This document shows positions 63,301 to 64,000 of a stretch of DNA of 64,000 nt, in pieces. The stretch spans positions 1 to 64,000 of the forward strand of contig NZ_LXLV01000023.1 in assembly GCF_001757995.1 (NCBI RefSeq). Reading direction: 5' to 3'. The stretch comes from Bacillus mycoides. GTDB taxonomy: Bacteria; Bacillota; Bacilli; Bacillales; Bacillaceae_G. Below the pieces are notes generated by a model, which did no database searches, was not told the DNA's origin, and worked only from the letters and a program-made list of their open reading frames with translations. Numbering within the stretch: the first letter of the stretch is position 1; the number at the start of each line of letters is the position of its first letter. Made by a program: the position numbers and the translations under genes.

Positions 63301-63609
63301 TTGAAAGAACTAGTAAGTATGGGAAACGGCATTTTTCTACAACTGTTATTTTTGTATATATTTATTTCTGGTGTATTATTGGAGCTCAATCCATGGTGTG
63401 CGGTAGTGGTTTATGTGGCTAATGCTATAATAAGTCTTCTTCTAGGAATATACTTGATGTTTTTTTCTATGAAGAGAAGATCGAATACTATTTTTCTAAC
63501 ACTACCAGGTGGAATTGGAATAACATTATTTTCAATATTAATTATTGGATTTACAGTGTTTGCTTACTTTTTACCAGAAGGAGGTATTCCGCCTGTCATT
63601 CGTTTGTAG
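63301..63609 (+). CDS. Small membrane protein, unknown
   Basis: A 102-residue protein with three hydrophobic segments (about 12-30, 35-57 and 67-90). The TTG start at 63301 follows AAGGGGAAGG at about 5-7 nt. No motif was recognised. It is divergent from the secreted hypothetical protein at 62746. Confidence 0.65.
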   Translation: MKELVSMGNGIFLQLLFLYIFISGVLLELNPWCAVVVYVANAIISLLLGIYLMFFSMKRRSNTIFLTLPGGIGITLFSILIIGFTVFAYFLPEGGIPPVIRL

Positions 63610-63933
63610 TATAAGTAACTCGATAGAGCCCCTATTTTTTCGTTATTAATCTTCCTAAGTATGCCACACGCACATAAAAACAAAACAAGGAAACTGTGTA
63701 GAGATTTTTCGGCATAGTTTCCTTGTTTTGTGATTAATAATAAGTGCTTGCTAATGGATACTAAAAAGCATATCAGGAGGATTAATTTATCAATATAAAG
63801 AAGAGAGTCCAACTTACAAAGGATAGATACAGGTGGAGAGGTACGAGTATTAATCAAAAGGAATGTGAATATGAAAAAATTTCCAATAAGTATGTTAAAA
63901 TAACATTGTCATATAATAAGGGGGATTTATTTT
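63610..63933. other. Gene-free stretch with a strong hairpin
   Basis: ACAAAACAAGGAAACT (63680-63695) pairs perfectly with AGTTTCCTTGTTTTGT (63716-63731). On the minus strand it is followed by TTTTT, so it could end a minus-strand transcript, though no minus-strand gene is evident here. A few coding-like codons (LIYQYKEESPTYKG, ending near 63826) may be a gene scar. Confidence 0.5.
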
Positions 63934-64000
63934 ATGAAAAAAGAGCATCTTGCTAAAGTAGATTTAACGAAAAGAATTGATTCGAAATCTAAGTACAATA
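63934..64000 (+). CDS. 5' end of an unidentified gene running off the right edge
   Basis: ATG at 63934 with AAGGGGG 9 nt upstream opens a frame (MKKEHLAKVDLTKRIDSKSK) that runs off the window. Only 22 codons are visible, so the product is not identified. Confidence 0.75.
   Translation, partial: MKKEHLAKVDLTKRIDSKSKYN

Noticed and set aside
1-64000. CRISPR arrays, tRNA, rRNA, prophage
   Set aside because: No regularly spaced direct repeats, no cloverleaf or rRNA-like stretches, and no phage structural genes were seen on reading both strands.

Overview
The window is about 35% GC and gene-dense. It looks like chromosome of a Bacillus cereus-group strain (B. cereus or B. thuringiensis type). 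Reasons: two full-length and one truncated copy of a roughly 155-bp repeat that I recognise from memory as bcr1-like, SLH-domain cell-wall hydrolases of the Bsl type, an FbpA-type small protein behind a Fur box, many TTG/GTG starts with strong AAGGAGG ribosome binding sites, and T-box and L-box leaders. No phage, CRISPR array, rRNA or tRNA was seen.

Layout. 1-9 kb: BNR-repeat protein, CDF metal exporter, Fur-controlled small protein, NhaC antiporter, fumarase and a frameshifted FAD oxidase. 9-16 kb: DUF2087 regulator, MATE pump, peptidase E, then a BlaI / M56 peptidase / CcdA / ResA-like / Lgt-like operon with two matching BlaI-type operators. 16-24 kb: D-serine dehydratase with a divergent cupin regulator, a DUF445 protein, a minus-strand ECF sigma operon whose sigma gene appears to start at ATT, and a LuxR-type two-component system. 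24-31 kb: an ABC exporter downstream of that two-component system (an arrangement like lnrJK-lnrLMN) with a bcr1-like copy between them, an OatA-type acyltransferase, a frameshifted orphan gene and a MarR regulator. 31-37 kb: a worn accessory stretch with an IS200/IS605 tnpA remnant, a galE 3' remnant, two cardiolipin-synthase-like paralogues, a DinB-family gene behind a MerR-type promoter, an ATP-grasp ligase and a dead lipase. 38-46 kb: a second UMP kinase behind a pyrBI-like leader, then glutamate/aspartate symporter, aspartase, malic enzyme and a GlnK/GlnL-like two-component system. 46-57 kb: SNF2 helicase, small genes, T-box asnA, L-box aspartokinase, yndGHJ-like operon. 57-64 kb: Nudix hydrolase, second bcr1-like copy, an SLH amidase split by an in-frame TAG, an SLH glucosaminidase with a hairpin between its SD and start codon, an MFS exporter and small unknown proteins.

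Working links. GltP-type symporter, aspartase and malic enzyme form a route from glutamate/aspartate through fumarate and malate to pyruvate, with a cre-like site in front and a dicarboxylate/glutamine-type two-component system behind; fumarase lies elsewhere in the window. The BlaI/M56 pair shares operators with the thiol-redox genes next to it. asnA and the aspartokinase are each under an amino-acid-sensing leader RNA. The most interesting candidates are the UTP-attenuation-like leader of the second pyrH, the BlaI-thiol redox module, the ATT-start sigma operon and the SD-bridging hairpin.
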